A stretch of DNA of 8,008 nucleotides. Origin: Burkholderiaceae bacterium. GTDB lineage: Bacteria; Pseudomonadota; Gammaproteobacteria; Burkholderiales; Burkholderiaceae. Under the pieces are notes generated by a model. The model had not been told where the DNA came from, did not search any database, and worked only from the letters and a program-made list of their open reading frames with translations. The DNA lies in the NCBI GenBank assembly GCA_022701845.1, contig JAKONS010000138.1, positions 1 to 8,008 on the forward strand, given 5' to 3'. Positions 1-6,373 of the stretch are shown piece after piece. How positions within the stretch are numbered: the first letter of the stretch is position 1; each line of letters opens with the position of its first letter. A program made the position numbers and the translations under genes.

Positions 1-392
1 ACGAAGGCCGCGCCGGTCACGCCCAGCTGCACCAGCCAGTCGTGCGATGCCGACAGCGCCGTCGGCCGCCCCGCCGCCAGCAGGGCCAGCGCGGTGCCGA
101 GCGAGGCACCCGAGGCGCTGCCCAGCAGATACGGCTCGGCCAGCGGATTGCGGAACAGCCCCTGCGCCACCGCGCCGGCCAGGCCCAGCAGCGCGCCGCA
201 CACCCAGGCACCCAGGGTGCGCGGCAGGCGGATGTCCCAGACGATCTGCCAGGCCACCGGGTCGCGCCGCATCGCCTGCAGGCTTTCCAGCCCGGTGGCG
301 CCCACCGCCGCACCCAGCACCACCAGCAGGCAGGCGGCACCGATCAGCAGCGCGCCGAGCAGCCAGGCCCGGCGCTGCAGGCGAGCGGTCAT
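1..392 (-). CDS. btuC: Vitamin B12 / iron-siderophore family ABC permease (FecCD/BtuC), N-terminal part
   Basis: This is the first 130 residues of an inner-membrane permease of the FecCD/BtuC family, cut by the left edge; full members have about 320-350 residues. A hydrophobic helix covers residues 9-31. It is followed by RLPRTL at 55-60, a second helix at about 61-77, and [20 protein letters not shown] at 78-97, which is the family's strongly conserved region. The ATG at 392 lies 7 bases after the btuF stop, with no strong Shine-Dalgarno, so translation is probably coupled to btuF. The family forms a dimeric channel that accepts substrate from a periplasmic binding protein and is driven by an ATPase (BtuD), whose gene is not in the window. 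Family membership comes from the motifs. Specificity for cobalamin rather than siderophores is inferred from the riboswitch-controlled operon. Confidence 0.9.
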   Translation of the reverse strand, partial: MTARLQRRAWLLGALLIGAACLLVVLGAAVGATGLESLQAMRRDPVAWQIVWDIRLPRTLGAWVCGALLGLAGAVAQGLFRNPLAEPYLLGSASGASLGTALALLAAGRPTALSASHDWLVQLGVTGAAF

Positions 393-403
393 GCGGGGCT
401 CAT
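389..403 (-). other. Four-codon mini reading frame linking btuF and btuC
   Basis: An ATG at 403-401 overlaps the btuF stop as ATGA and encodes only Met-Ser-Pro-Ala. Its TGA (391-389) overlaps the btuC ATG (392-390), again as ATGA. It could let a terminating ribosome step from btuF to btuC, because btuC has no good ribosome binding site. It could equally be chance in a tight junction. Confidence 0.25.
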
Positions 404-1338
404 CCGGTTTTTCCGGCCCTGGCGGCGGTGCCGGGCTTGCCGGCGCCGTCCGACAGGCAGCCGGCCATCGCCCGCGCGGCCTCGGCCATGCGCGGGCCGG
501 GGCGCACTACCACATCGGAGACCTCCGGACCGAACACGCACACCCGGCCGGTCTTCACCGCCCGCATCGCCTGCCAGCCGGGGTAGGCGGCCATCGCCTG
601 CATGCTGCGGTTGCCGACCATGATCAGGTCCGGATCGGCCCGCACCACGAATTCCGGATTCAGCCGCGGGAACGGCCCGAGCGAGGCCGGCACCACGTTG
701 CGCGCGCCCAGGCGGGTCAGCGTCTCGCCGATGAAGGAGGACTCGCCCGCCGCATACGGCCCGCGGCTCACCTCGAAATACACCCGGGTGCCGCGCGCGG
801 CGGCCGGCAGCGACTGGGCCGCGGCCTCCACGCCGGCGTCGATCTCGCGCCACAGGCGCTCGGCCGATGCGGGCGGCAGGCCGAGCAGCGTGGCCAGCTG
901 GCCGAGCACCCGGCGCACGTCGGCATGGGTCTTGGGCTCCAGCGCCACCACGGTGATGCCGAGCGCCGCCAGCCGGGCGCTGGCGCGCGACGACACCGCC
1001 AGCAGCACGACATCCGGCTTCAGGGCGACGATCGCCTCGATGCTCGGATCGATACCACCGCCCACCTGTGGCAGACCGCGCACGAAGGCCGGCGCGTTGG
1101 AATAGCGGTCGACACCGACCAGGCGCTGGCACTGGTCGAGCGCGCAGACGCTCTCGGTGAGCGAGGGCAGCAGGCTGACGATGCGCTGCGGCGCGCGCGG
1201 CAGGGCCACCGTGCGGCCGCGGCCGTCGGTGACGGCGGCGGGCGCGGTCGGCGCATCGGCCGCGCGCAGCGGCGTCGCCACCGCCAGCAGCGCCGCGAAC
1301 ACCGGCGCGAGCAGCAGCGCTGGGGCCCTGCGCTTCAT
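400..1338 (-). CDS. btuF: Periplasmic cobalamin-binding protein, ABC transporter substrate-binding subunit
   Basis: A 312-residue class III periplasmic binding protein of the BtuF/FecB type. It carries vitamin B12 or other corrinoids from the outer-membrane receptor to the inner-membrane permease. Residues 1-26 form a Sec signal peptide (MKRR, hydrophobic core, cleavage near LRA-ADA) with no lipobox. The N-lobe begins with [16 protein letters not shown] (52-67), a family hallmark. [19 protein letters not shown] (95-113) places Glu101 where the family has its permease-contacting acid. [17 protein letters not shown] (226-242) supplies a matching Glu229 in the C-lobe. The gene sits between cobU (5-base gap) and btuC (7-base gap). 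Start choice is uncertain: a GTG at 1347 overlaps the cobU stop as GTGA and has an AAGGGA ribosome site 5 bases upstream, adding MTK before the ATG used here. B12 specificity is inferred from context. Confidence 0.92.
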   Translation of the reverse strand: MKRRAPALLLAPVFAALLAVATPLRAADAPTAPAAVTDGRGRTVALPRAPQRIVSLLPSLTESVCALDQCQRLVGVDRYSNAPAFVRGLPQVGGGIDPSIEAIVALKPDVVLLAVSSRASARLAALGITVVALEPKTHADVRRVLGQLATLLGLPPASAERLWREIDAGVEAAAQSLPAAARGTRVYFEVSRGPYAAGESSFIGETLTRLGARNVVPASLGPFPRLNPEFVVRADPDLIMVGNRSMQAMAAYPGWQAMRAVKTGRVCVFGPEVSDVVVRPGPRMAEAARAMAGCLSDGAGKPGTAARAGKTG

Positions 1339-1343
1339 CTTCG

Positions 1344-1892
1344 TCACGCCGATCCCTTCACCACCAGCGGCAGCCCCGCCACCACCAGCACCACCCGCTC
1401 GCAGAGGGCGGCCATGCGCTGGTTGATGCGGCCCAGCGCATCGACATAGGCGCGTGTCTCGCGGCCCATCGGCACCACGCCGAGCCCGATCTCGTTGGAC
1501 ACCAGCACCACCGGCCCGGCGGCAGCGGCGACCACGCCGGCCAGGGTCTCGGTCTTCCAGGCGATGTCGGCATCGTCGGTGGGATACAGGTTGGCCAGCC
1601 ACAGCGTCAGGCAGTCGACCACCAGCAGGGTGCGGGCGTCGGATCGCGCCGCGATGGTGGCCGACAGCGCGCGGGGCTCCTCGACCGTGTCGGCGCGCGG
1701 CAGGCGCGCGGCGCGGTCGGCGCGGTGGCGGTCGATGCGGGAAGCCATCTCGCCGTCGCCCGCCTCCGCCGTCGCCACGAACACCACGCGGTGCGCCGGG
1801 TCGGCCGCCAGCCAGGCCTGCGCCCGCTGTTCGGCATGGTGCGACTTGCCGCTGCGTTGCCCGCCCAGAACCAGTTCGCTGCGTACCGTCAT
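1344..1892 (-). CDS. cobU: Adenosylcobinamide kinase / adenosylcobinamide-phosphate guanylyltransferase
   Basis: A 182-residue bifunctional cytoplasmic enzyme (CobU, also called CobP), the usual family length. It phosphorylates adenosylcobinamide and then transfers GMP from GTP to give adenosyl-GDP-cobinamide, the substrate for lower-ligand attachment. The P-loop GGQRSGKS is at residues 10-17. RIDRHRADR (52-60) contains His56, which matches the histidine guanylylated in the family. VDCLTLWLAN (92-101) and VSNEIGLGVVP (131-141) are further family signatures. The ATG overlaps the cobB stop by 4 bp (ATGA) and is preceded by GGGGAG with 6-base spacing, so the start is secure. Its place downstream of a B12 receptor suggests it serves salvage of imported cobinamide as well as any de novo pathway. 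Confidence 0.96.
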   Translation of the reverse strand: MTVRSELVLGGQRSGKSHHAEQRAQAWLAADPAHRVVFVATAEAGDGEMASRIDRHRADRAARLPRADTVEEPRALSATIAARSDARTLLVVDCLTLWLANLYPTDDADIAWKTETLAGVVAAAAGPVVLVSNEIGLGVVPMGRETRAYVDALGRINQRMAALCERVVLVVAGLPLVVKGSA

Positions 1893-3250
1893 GCCCTGCT
1901 CCCCAGAAGTGCCGCGATGGCGTCGGGCGACGACGCGAACCAGGCGTGGAAATAACTCGCGCGTATGCCGAGATGGGCATACACCGCCTCGCCCGAATCG
2001 GGCGCCACGGCGGCGTCGGGCCGCGCGGTGCGCGCCACCACCGGCAGCGGCGAGGCGGCGGTCGAATAGTGGAAGGTGTGGCCGCGCAGGGTGCCTTCCG
2101 GCAGCACCAGCTGCTGCGGACCGAGCCCCGCCAGGCGGCGCTGCATGCGGGTGCTGCCGGGCAGCAGGCCCCAGCCGGGATGGCTGTGGCCGTCCATGTC
2201 GCAGATCTCGTCCATCAGCGCCATCATGCCGCCGCACTCGGCCCAGACCGGCTTGCCGGCTTCGATGTGCGCGGCCAGGGTAGCGCGGGTGGCGGCGGCC
2301 GCGGCCAGCTGCTGCGGATACAGCTCCGGATAGCCGCCGGGCAGCCACACCGCATCGCAGGCCGGCAGCGGCTCGCCGGCCAGCGGCGAGAAGAACGCGA
2401 GCTGCGCGCCCAGCGCCTCCAGCGTGTCGAGGTTGGCGCGGTAGACGAAGGCGAACGACGCGTCGCGCGCCACCGCGATGCGCCGGCCGTCGAGCAGCCG
2501 TTCGCAGGCCGGCGCCGCGGCAGGCGCGGCGAAGTCGACCGCCCAGCGCGCAAGCGGCAGCGCGGCCAGCGGCGTGGCGGCCAGCGCATCGGCGGCGGCG
2601 TCGATGCGCGCCAGGGCATCGGCCCGCGGCAGGTCGGCGACCAGGCCCAGGTGCCGCTCCGGCAATGCCCAGTCGGCGCTGCGCGGCAGTGCACCCAGCC
2701 AGTCGCCGGCGTCGCGCAGGCCGGCCTGCAGCATGCCGCCGTGGCGCAGGCTGGCGACCCGGTTGGCCAGCACCCCGGCCCAGGGCAGGCCGGGCCGGTA
2801 GTGGCGCAGGCCGAACGCCAGCGCGCCGAAGGTGCCGGCCATGGCGCCGGCGTCGATCACCGCCAGCACCGGCACGCCGAAGCGCTCGGCCAGGTCGGCC
2901 GCGCTCGGGTCGCCGTCGAACAGGCCCATGGCGCCTTCGATCACGATCAGGTCGCTCTCGAGGGCCGCCGCATGCAGCTGCGCCGCGCAGCCGCCCTCGC
3001 CCACCATCCACAGGTCGAGCGCATGCACCGGCGCGCCGGTGGCGGCTTCCAGCCAGAACGGATCGAGGAAGTCGGGGCCGACCTTGAAGGCCCGCACCCG
3101 GCGGCCGGCGCGCACATGCAGCCGGGCCAGCGCCGCGGCCACCGTGGTCTTGCCCTGGCCGGACGCCGGGGCGGCGACCAGCAGCGCAGCGCAGCGCGCC
3201 GGTGCCGGTGCGTCCGCGGCGTTTGCAGCCACGTTTACTGCGGCGCCCAT
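1889..3250 (-). CDS. cobB: Cobyrinic / hydrogenobyrinic acid a,c-diamide synthase
   Basis: A 453-residue ATP-dependent, glutamine-using amidase of the CobB/CbiA family, full length. It amidates the a and c side chains of the corrin ring. The N-terminal dethiobiotin-synthetase-like ATPase domain has Walker A PASGQGKTT (28-36), GPDFLDP (58-64) and EGAMGLFDG (105-113). The C-terminal class I glutamine amidotransferase-like domain has LPGGYPELY (303-311), the nucleophile Cys339 in WAECGGMM, and a probable catalytic His435 in SYFHAWF. Sequence alone does not tell whether the substrate is cobyrinate (cobalt early) or hydrogenobyrinate (cobalt late). The ATG at 3250 lies inside the end of btuB, a 16-bp overlap. 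A GTG at 3232, just after the btuB stop, is an alternative start; neither has a strong Shine-Dalgarno. It ends by overlapping cobU by 4 bp. Confidence 0.95.
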   Translation of the reverse strand: MGAAVNVAANAADAPAPARCAALLVAAPASGQGKTTVAAALARLHVRAGRRVRAFKVGPDFLDPFWLEAATGAPVHALDLWMVGEGGCAAQLHAAALESDLIVIEGAMGLFDGDPSAADLAERFGVPVLAVIDAGAMAGTFGALAFGLRHYRPGLPWAGVLANRVASLRHGGMLQAGLRDAGDWLGALPRSADWALPERHLGLVADLPRADALARIDAAADALAATPLAALPLARWAVDFAAPAAAPACERLLDGRRIAVARDASFAFVYRANLDTLEALGAQLAFFSPLAGEPLPACDAVWLPGGYPELYPQQLAAAAATRATLAAHIEAGKPVWAECGGMMALMDEICDMDGHSHPGWGLLPGSTRMQRRLAGLGPQQLVLPEGTLRGHTFHYSTAASPLPVVARTARPDAAVAPDSGEAVYAHLGIRASYFHAWFASSPDAIAALLGSRA

Positions 3251-5064
3251 TTCACGCCCACGTACAGCACGCGGCCGGGCGTCGCATAGGTGTTGGCCAG
3301 CTGGTAGGACTTGTCGGCGAGGTTGTCGATGCGCGCCACCACGCTGTAGTCGCGGGCGATGCGGGTGGTGGCGTAGAGGTTGAACAGGGTGTAGCCGCCC
3401 AGGCGGATGGTGTTGGCGGTGTTGTCCCAGCGGCTGGCGGATGCCTGCAGCTCGCCGCCGACGTCGAACATGCCGACGCGGGTGTCGGCACCCAGCACCG
3501 CGTGCCGCTTGGAGCGGCGCGCCAGCTGGCGCCCGGTGTCGAGGTCCTTCGGATCCTGCAGGTCGAGCGAGCCGCGCAGGGAGACGCCTTCGAAGCGATG
3601 TGCCGCCGCGAAGGTCACGCCCTCGTATTCGGCGTGCGCGACGCTGCGGTAGCAGCCTTCGACACGTTGCCCCAGCGGGCAGCTGACGCCGCTGGTGAAC
3701 TGGATCAGGTTGTCGACTTTGTTGCGGTAGATGGTGGCGCTGGCGCTACTGGAACCCTGCGCCCAATGCAGCGCGGCTTCCAGGTTGCGGGAGCTTTCCG
3801 GCTGCAGTGTCGGCGTGCCGTACTTCGAGAAACGCTGGTAGAGCGTGGGCGCACGAAACGCCGTGCCGGCCGAGACCGACGCGCGCCATTGCGGATTAAA
3901 GGCGTAGCCGTAGGCGGCGCTGCCGGTGTCTTTGGTACCGAACTCGCTGTCGTCGTCGTGCCGCGCATGCAGCTGCAGCGAGTGCGCGCCCTGCTTCACC
4001 GCGTAACCCAGCGCGACCGCGTTCTGTGCGCGCTTGGCGTCGATCGGGTTGTTCTCCAGCCGGTCCTCGCGGCGCTCCAGTGCGACGGTAAACAACTGCT
4101 CGCCGAAACGGAATTCGTTCTGGAACAGGTAGTTGCGCAGGTCGGTCTTGGTGAGATAGGGCGAAGGCACCGTCTCGTAGCGGCTGCGCGAGTTGGTCGC
4201 CTGCAGGGTCGCTTTCCAGAAGTCGGTCCACTGGCCGGTGTAGGTCAGGCCGGCGGTGCGCAGCGAATGGCGGTTGTGGTCGTCGTTGCGGCGGGTGGTG
4301 CTGTCGTACTGCGAATCGAGGTCGTTGGCCAGGAAGGTGGCGTCCAGGCGGTTGCGCGGGTCGATGCGAAAGCCCACCCGTGCGTTGGCCGAGGTGCTGC
4401 GGTAGCCGTCCTTGTCGGGGTTGGCGTTGGCGGCGATGCGGCTGTTGAAGCCGTCGCTGATCTCGCGCGCCACGCCGAGCGAGTAGTCGATCGCGTTGTC
4501 GACACCGGTGGCGCCGCTCAGCCCGGCTTCCAGCCGGCGGGTGTCGTGGGTGCCGGCACCGACGCCGACATAGGGCCGGAAACCGGCCTCGCCCTTGCGG
4601 GTGAAGATCTGCACCACGCCGCCGATGGCGTCGGAGCCGTAGACCGCGGCGGCCGGGCCGCGCAGCACTTCGATGCGATCGACCTGCGCCAGCGGGATCT
4701 GCTCCCAGATTGCGCCGCCGGTGGATTGCGAGTCGAGCCGCACGCCGTCGAGGTAGACCGCGGTGAAGCGCGATTCGGCGCCGCGCAGGAACACGCTGGT
4801 GGTGGTGCCGGGGCCGCCGTTGCGGGCGATCTCCACGCCCGGCAGGCGCGCCAGGATGTCGGCCAGGCCGACCGCGCCGCTGCGCTCGATCGTCTCGCGG
4901 TCGACGATGGACACGTCCGACAGCAGGTCCGACACCGGCTGCTGGGTGCGGTTGGCGGTAACGACGCTGTCGGCCAGCGTGGGGGTTTGGGCGGCTGCGG
5001 GCAGGGACGCGGCGATGGCGAGGCAGGCGGTGGCCTGCGCCAGGACGGAAAGGCGGAATTTCAT
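3235..5064 (-). CDS. btuB: TonB-dependent outer-membrane vitamin B12 receptor
   Basis: A 609-residue TonB-dependent receptor, close in length to E. coli BtuB. Residues 1-25 are a signal peptide (cleavage AAA-QTP). A TonB-box-like segment, DSVVTANR, is at 32-39. The plug domain spans about 40-155, with LPGVEIARNGGPG (74-86), VFLRGAESRFTAVYLDGVRL (91-110) and RGPAAAVYGSDAIGGVVQIFT (135-155). The rest is beta-barrel, rich in alternating aromatic strands, with a TBDT-type end (YQLANTYATPGRVLYVGVKW). A Cys pair in SCPLGQRVEGC may form a loop disulfide. The protein ends WAPQ rather than in an aromatic residue. The plug resembles BtuB and the gene lies behind a cobalamin riboswitch, so B12 or another corrinoid is the likely substrate. 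The ATG at 5064 has no Shine-Dalgarno; a 7-codon frame overlaps it (5061-5084). Confidence 0.94.
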   Translation of the reverse strand: MKFRLSVLAQATACLAIAASLPAAAQTPTLADSVVTANRTQQPVSDLLSDVSIVDRETIERSGAVGLADILARLPGVEIARNGGPGTTTSVFLRGAESRFTAVYLDGVRLDSQSTGGAIWEQIPLAQVDRIEVLRGPAAAVYGSDAIGGVVQIFTRKGEAGFRPYVGVGAGTHDTRRLEAGLSGATGVDNAIDYSLGVAREISDGFNSRIAANANPDKDGYRSTSANARVGFRIDPRNRLDATFLANDLDSQYDSTTRRNDDHNRHSLRTAGLTYTGQWTDFWKATLQATNSRSRYETVPSPYLTKTDLRNYLFQNEFRFGEQLFTVALERREDRLENNPIDAKRAQNAVALGYAVKQGAHSLQLHARHDDDSEFGTKDTGSAAYGYAFNPQWRASVSAGTAFRAPTLYQRFSKYGTPTLQPESSRNLEAALHWAQGSSSASATIYRNKVDNLIQFTSGVSCPLGQRVEGCYRSVAHAEYEGVTFAAAHRFEGVSLRGSLDLQDPKDLDTGRQLARRSKRHAVLGADTRVGMFDVGGELQASASRWDNTANTIRLGGYTLFNLYATTRIARDYSVVARIDNLADKSYQLANTYATPGRVLYVGVKWAPQ

Positions 5065-5084
5065 GAAAGGAGCGACTGGAACAT
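5061..5084 (-). other. Possible leader peptide frame stop-start coupled to btuB
   Basis: A short frame, Met-Phe-Gln-Ser-Leu-Leu-Ser, starts at an ATG at 5084-5082. A GGGG sequence (5093-5090) lies 5 bases upstream and could serve as its ribosome site. Its TGA (5063-5061) overlaps the btuB ATG (5064-5062) as ATGA. btuB itself has only CGCTCCTTTC before its ATG, so re-initiation after this frame is a plausible way to translate it. No homologue is known to me, and the frame is too short to judge by codon use. Confidence 0.35.
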
Positions 5085-5094
5085 GGCGGCCCCG

Positions 5095-5112
5095 ACCGGC
5101 TTCCCCGCCGGT
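5095..5112 (-). promoter_or_regulatory. Hairpin in the riboswitch expression platform
   Basis: ACCGGC and GCCGGT arms (6 bp) enclose a GGGGAA loop between the riboswitch core and btuB. No T-run follows, so it is not an intrinsic terminator. It lies 10 bases before the 7-codon leader frame and may be part of the switching platform, for example as a partner for a loop of the aptamer. That role is inferred from position only. Confidence 0.35.
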
Positions 5113-5176
5113 GTGGGCACGAACGGCCGGTGCGCCCGCCGCGTCGTGCGCGGTGCGGCGAACCAGCCACGTCGTT

Positions 5177-5374
5177 GGCCGGTATCCGGGCTGGGTGGAA
5201 CCCGTCGGCCTCGCCTTCCCAGGCACGCGAGGCGCCCAGTGGCTGTGAGAGGCAAACGCGAGCCGGTGTGAACCGGCTCTTCCACCGACCGTTGCGGGGG
5301 CAGCGCAGGTGGGGCGTGTCCGTCGGCGGACGGCCCTCCTGCTTCCCGTTGAACTGCACCGCCGAGAACCGGCC
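5177..5374 (-). promoter_or_regulatory. Cobalamin (B12) riboswitch controlling the btuB operon
   Basis: The btuB leader carries the full conserved core of the adenosylcobalamin-type riboswitch. In transcript order, P1 pairs GGCCGGT (5374-5368) with ACCGGCC (5183-5177). CGGTGCAGTTCAACGGGAAGC (5361-5341) is the 5' core, CTGCCCCCGCAAC lies at 5303-5291, GCCACTG at 5243-5237 and GGGAAGG at 5220-5214, and a CCCGGATACC segment closes the core. A perfect 8-bp hairpin (GAGCCGGT/ACCGGCTC, 5279-5260) forms a peripheral arm. About 112 bases separate P1 from the btuB ATG. No T-run follows a strong hairpin, so control of translation is more likely than transcription termination. High cobalamin should lower expression of the receptor and the coupled downstream genes. 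Confidence 0.95.
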
Positions 5375-5395
5375 GCACGAGCACCAACGGCGGCG

Positions 5396-5401
5396 ATTCT
5401 A
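5396..5401 (-). promoter_or_regulatory. Possible -10 box of the btuB operon promoter
   Basis: TAGAAT on the minus strand lies about 22 bases before riboswitch helix P1, so a start near 5389 would give a transcript beginning just ahead of the aptamer. The only TTG-type -35 candidate, TTGGAA (5427-5422), has a 20-base spacer, longer than usual. The assignment rests mainly on position. Confidence 0.35.
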
Positions 5402-5431
5402 AGCGAGCACGGTGCATTTGTTTCCAAACCA

Positions 5432-5437
5432 TACAAT
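5432..5437 (+). promoter_or_regulatory. Possible -10 box for the coiled-coil/zapA operon
   Basis: TACAAT, inside ATACAAT, lies 8 bases before the ATG at 5446. No convincing -35 is seen at 16-18 bases. A start about 7 bases downstream would give an almost leaderless mRNA, in line with the lack of a Shine-Dalgarno before that ATG. The same heptamer recurs before the 6S RNA at 6059. Confidence 0.35.
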
Positions 5438-5445
5438 TGTCGGCC

Positions 5446-5721
5446 ATGGCCTCACCACCCGCCCCTTACGAACAGGTCGCCGAACGCGTCGAGCGCCTGC
5501 TGCTGCGCCACGCCGAGCTGCGGCGCACCAATGCGCTGCTGGCGGAGCAGGTCGCTGGCCTGACCCGCGAGCGCGACGCGCTGCGGATGCGCCTGCAGGC
5601 GGCCCGGGTGCGGGTCGAGGCGGTGCTCGAACGCCTGCCGCAGGCGCTCGACGACGACGAGGCCGTCACGGCCACCGAACAAGACGCGCACCGCAGCGAC
5701 GCGCAGGGGAGCGCGGCATGA
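5446..5721 (+). CDS. Small coiled-coil protein upstream of zapA (TIGR02449-like)
   Basis: A 91-residue protein that is one coiled coil from about residue 8 to 65 (EQVAERVERLLLRHAELRRT onwards, with regular Leu/Val heptads), ending in RVEAVLERLPQAL and an acidic, disordered tail. It resembles the short coiled-coil proteins that often sit directly before zapA in proteobacteria (TIGR02449 type, loosely ZapB-like). A role with the division ring is inferred from that position. Its stop overlaps the zapA start by 4 bp, so the two are translated together. The ATG at 5446 is chosen because the upstream TTG (5437) falls in the promoter-like region. No Shine-Dalgarno is seen, and the transcript may be nearly leaderless. 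Confidence 0.85.
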   Translation: MASPPAPYEQVAERVERLLLRHAELRRTNALLAEQVAGLTRERDALRMRLQAARVRVEAVLERLPQALDDDEAVTATEQDAHRSDAQGSAA

Positions 5722-6038
5722 AGCAGATCGAAGTGCAGATCCTCGGTCAGGGCTATCTGCTGGGCTGCCCCGACGGTGGCGAGCACCGGCTGCGCGATGC
5801 CGCCGAGCGGGTGAACGCCGCCATGACCCGCATCCGCGACGCCGGCCGGATTCGCGCCCGCGACCGGATCGCGGTGCTGGCCGCGCTCAACCTGGCGTTC
5901 GATGCGGGCGACCGCGCACCGGCGGCCGGCTCGCAGGTGTCGGTGGGCGGCGGCGAGCCGGAATCGGAGGCGGCGCGCTGGTCGCAGCTGCTGCGCCGGC
6001 TCGACGACGCACTGGCCGAGGACGGCCGTCTTTTGTAA
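5718..6038 (+). CDS. zapA: Cell division protein ZapA
   Basis: A 106-residue cytoplasmic protein of the ZapA family, which binds FtsZ and cross-links filaments in the division ring. The N-terminal globular domain has VQILGQGYLLGCPDGGEHRL (6-25), then DAAERVNAAMTRIRDAGRI and the family signature ERIAVLAALNLA, here RDRIAVLAALNLAFD. The C-terminal part (about 75-106) is a shorter helix that should dimerise. The ATG overlaps the upstream stop as ATGA and has GGGGAG with 6-base spacing, so the start is firm. The 6S RNA begins about 30 bases after the stop, matching the common zapA-ssrS arrangement and suggesting read-through into it as well as a separate promoter. Confidence 0.95.
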   Translation: MKQIEVQILGQGYLLGCPDGGEHRLRDAAERVNAAMTRIRDAGRIRARDRIAVLAALNLAFDAGDRAPAAGSQVSVGGGEPESEAARWSQLLRRLDDALAEDGRLL

Positions 6039-6059
6039 CCCGCCGGCTTCGGCTGCGAA

Positions 6060-6065
6060 TACAAT
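6060..6065 (+). promoter_or_regulatory. Possible -10 box for 6S RNA
   Basis: TACAAT lies 6 bases before GGTGTCTGCG, the 5' arm of the 6S closing stem, so a start at about 6071-6072 would fit. The best -35 candidate, TTGTAA at 6033-6038, overlaps the zapA stop and is 21 bases away, too far for a standard promoter. The box is AT-rich in a GC-rich setting. Confidence 0.4.
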
Positions 6066-6069
6066 CGAG

Positions 6070-6254
6070 CGGTGTCTGCGATGCATGCCGGGCTTTATAT
6101 TTCCTTGAACCAATGCTCCATGAGCACGGGCTAGGTAAATTTCCAGGCGGGTGTGATCATCTCGCGTCAGATGAACCCGATGCCTGGCTGCCCTGGCCCA
6201 CCTGAACCCCGGTTCAGGATGCCGGTCCGGTGGCTCCCGCAGACACCTCGATTC
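6070..6254 (+). ncRNA. ssrS: 6S RNA
   Basis: A non-coding RNA of about 185 bases, right after zapA, the usual place for 6S RNA, which binds the RNA polymerase housekeeping holoenzyme by mimicking an open promoter. The ends form a long closing stem: GGTGTCTGCG (6071-6080) pairs with CGCAGACACC (6238-6247), and outside a 2-base bulge AATCGA (6063-6068) can pair with TCGATT (6248-6253). The apical rod pairs CAGGC, GGGT and TCATCT (6145-6162) with AGATGA, ACCC and GCCTG (6169-6186). The 3' side has CACCTGAACCCCGGTTCAGG, with a CCTGAACC/GGTTCAGG hairpin, close to the CACCTTGAACC hairpin of E. coli 6S RNA. The 3' end, CCTCGATTCC, also resembles E. coli. Exact ends are uncertain by several bases, and processing from a longer precursor is likely. 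Confidence 0.87.
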
Positions 6255-6259
6255 CGCAG

Positions 6260-6293
6260 AAAGCCGTTGACGATTCAACGGCTTTTTGTTTTT
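6260..6293 (+). terminator. Rho-independent terminator after 6S RNA
   Basis: AAAGCCGTTG (6260-6269) and CAACGGCTTT (6276-6285) form a perfect 10-bp stem with loop ACGATT, followed by a T-rich run (TTTTTGTTTTT, 6283-6293). It starts 6 bases after the 6S closing stem and should end both 6S and zapA transcripts. That isolates the next gene, which needs its own promoter in the 80 bases before its ATG; I see no clear one there. Confidence 0.93.
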
Positions 6294-6373
6294 GTGGAGG
6301 CCTTGGCCGCACCGCTGCGCACACCGGCATGTTCGACCGGGCGCTTATTCCCATCGGATCCGAGGAGAAACAC

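Noticed and set aside
94..1449. Plus-strand open frame antisense to btuC and btuF
   Set aside because: Arg- and His-rich nonsense-like product with no domain, opposite well-supported genes.
1454..3289. Long plus-strand open frame (611 codons) antisense to cobB and cobU
   Set aside because: Arg/Pro/Gly/Gln-rich product opposite two clearly identified enzymes; a by-product of GC-rich codon use.
3202..5271. Very long plus-strand open frame (689 codons) antisense to btuB
   Set aside because: Its product is low-complexity, rich in Ala, Gly, Val, Arg and Gln, and matches no family. It is the usual mirror of a high-GC gene and is fully explained by btuB and its riboswitch on the other strand.
5260..5279. 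Strong 8-bp hairpin considered as a terminator or operator
   Set aside because: It lies between conserved core segments of the cobalamin riboswitch on the minus strand and is best read as a peripheral arm; no T-run follows.
5061..5447. Minus-strand frame of 128 codons crossing the btuB leader
   Set aside because: It runs through the riboswitch, whose conserved RNA elements explain the sequence. Only its last seven codons before the btuB start are kept as a possible leader frame.
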